Of a stretch of DNA of 64,000 nt, positions 63,974-64,000 are shown in pieces. Each line of letters starts with the position of its first letter. Position 1 is the stretch's first letter. This DNA is from Burkholderiales bacterium (GTDB lineage: Bacteria > Pseudomonadota > Gammaproteobacteria > Burkholderiales > Usitatibacteraceae): positions 21,784-85,783 of the forward strand of contig JANYDB010000128.1 of NCBI GenBank assembly GCA_025359985.1, written 5' to 3'. The position numbers and the translations under genes were made by a program. The notes under the pieces were generated by a model that was not told the origin of the DNA, searched no databases, and saw only the letters and a list, made by a program, of their open reading frames with translations.

Positions 63974-64000
63974 TTCCCTGCGCAAGTATTATCTTGATCA
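63974..64000 (-). promoter_or_regulatory. TPP riboswitch (THI box), 3' part, cut by window edge
   Basis: The minus strand entering the window reads TGATCAAGATAATACTTG followed by CGCAGGGAA. This matches the conserved 3' half of the THI element (CTGATC-x-GGATAATxCC-x-GCG-x-AGGGAA), with CAAG/CTTG forming the expected small stem. The 5' half lies beyond position 64000. Located about 85 bases before the TonB receptor start, it should repress the operon when thiamine pyrophosphate is plentiful. Confidence 0.88.

Noticed and set aside
63890..63985. N-terminal extension of the thiamine-linked TonB receptor from TTG 63985
   Set aside because: The extra codons overlap the TPP riboswitch and its hairpin; ATG 63889 has a good ribosome binding site and leads into the signal peptide.
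1..64000. CRISPR array, insertion sequence, prophage, rRNA operon
   Set aside because: No regularly spaced repeats of 25-40 bp, no transposase or phage genes, and no rRNA-like sequence seen on either strand.

Overview
The window looks like a chromosomal segment of a free-living betaproteobacterium, most likely Burkholderiales and close to Oxalobacteraceae. This rests on gene content and order, not on a database search. The pointers are the rpoE-rseA-rseB-mucD-(glutaredoxin-like)-lepA-lepB-DUF4845-rnc-era-recO-pdxJ-acpS-nagZ run, the earP-efp pair with an arginine-type EF-P (Arg32), the pgsA...tRNA-Gly-tRNA-Cys-tRNA-Leu block, and a moderate base composition. Genes are dense, with many 4-bp ATGA/GTGA/TTGA overlaps, and no insertion sequence, prophage or CRISPR array is visible.

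Layout. 0-3.2 kb: chemotaxis genes on the minus strand (receptor, CheW, a CheZ-like protein, a CheY-like regulator cut by the window edge). 3.4-10.2 kb: a Ser/Thr kinase with a cyclic-nucleotide-binding domain, preceded by a perfect CRP-type palindrome, then mnmH-tesA divergent from ybbA-ybbP. 10.3-17.7 kb: a PIN protein, a small membrane protein, and a minus-strand run AttE/AttFG/AttH-like ABC system - tag - HI0933-type flavoprotein. 17.7-21.8 kb: CBS protein, ETF:ubiquinone oxidoreductase, thioesterase, fluoride channel, membrane-anchored glutaredoxin. 22-28.8 kb: a tricorn-like S41 protease, the bifunctional NAD(P)HX repair enzyme, and nadB. 28.9-43.9 kb: the sigma-E envelope stress operon with its own candidate sigma-E promoter, then translation, secretion, RNA processing and cofactor genes ending with earP-efp. 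44-57 kb: a family-5-like uracil-DNA glycosylase, uvrC, pgsA, a seven-PAS GGDEF/EAL protein, four tRNAs, a decayed 1-kb stretch, rnr and rlmB. 57-64 kb: two TonB-dependent receptors.

The most interesting system is at the right edge. A TonB-dependent receptor, a PnuC-family permease and a NadR-like P-loop kinase form one minus-strand operon. The 3' part of a TPP (THI-box) riboswitch lies immediately upstream. The riboswitch implies that the operon carries thiamine or its precursors across both membranes (PnuT, not PnuC) and that the kinase may phosphorylate thiamine to trap it.

A second window-wide theme is short in-frame tandem repeats (6 and 12 bp). They occur in signal peptides, linkers and tails of more than ten unrelated genes and in one intergenic region. 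Other signals are a 24-bp perfect inverted repeat after efp that shares its core with the hairpin before lepA, repeated GCACTATCA sites between etfQO and the thioesterase gene, and a 20-bp near-palindrome upstream of the tricorn-like protease.
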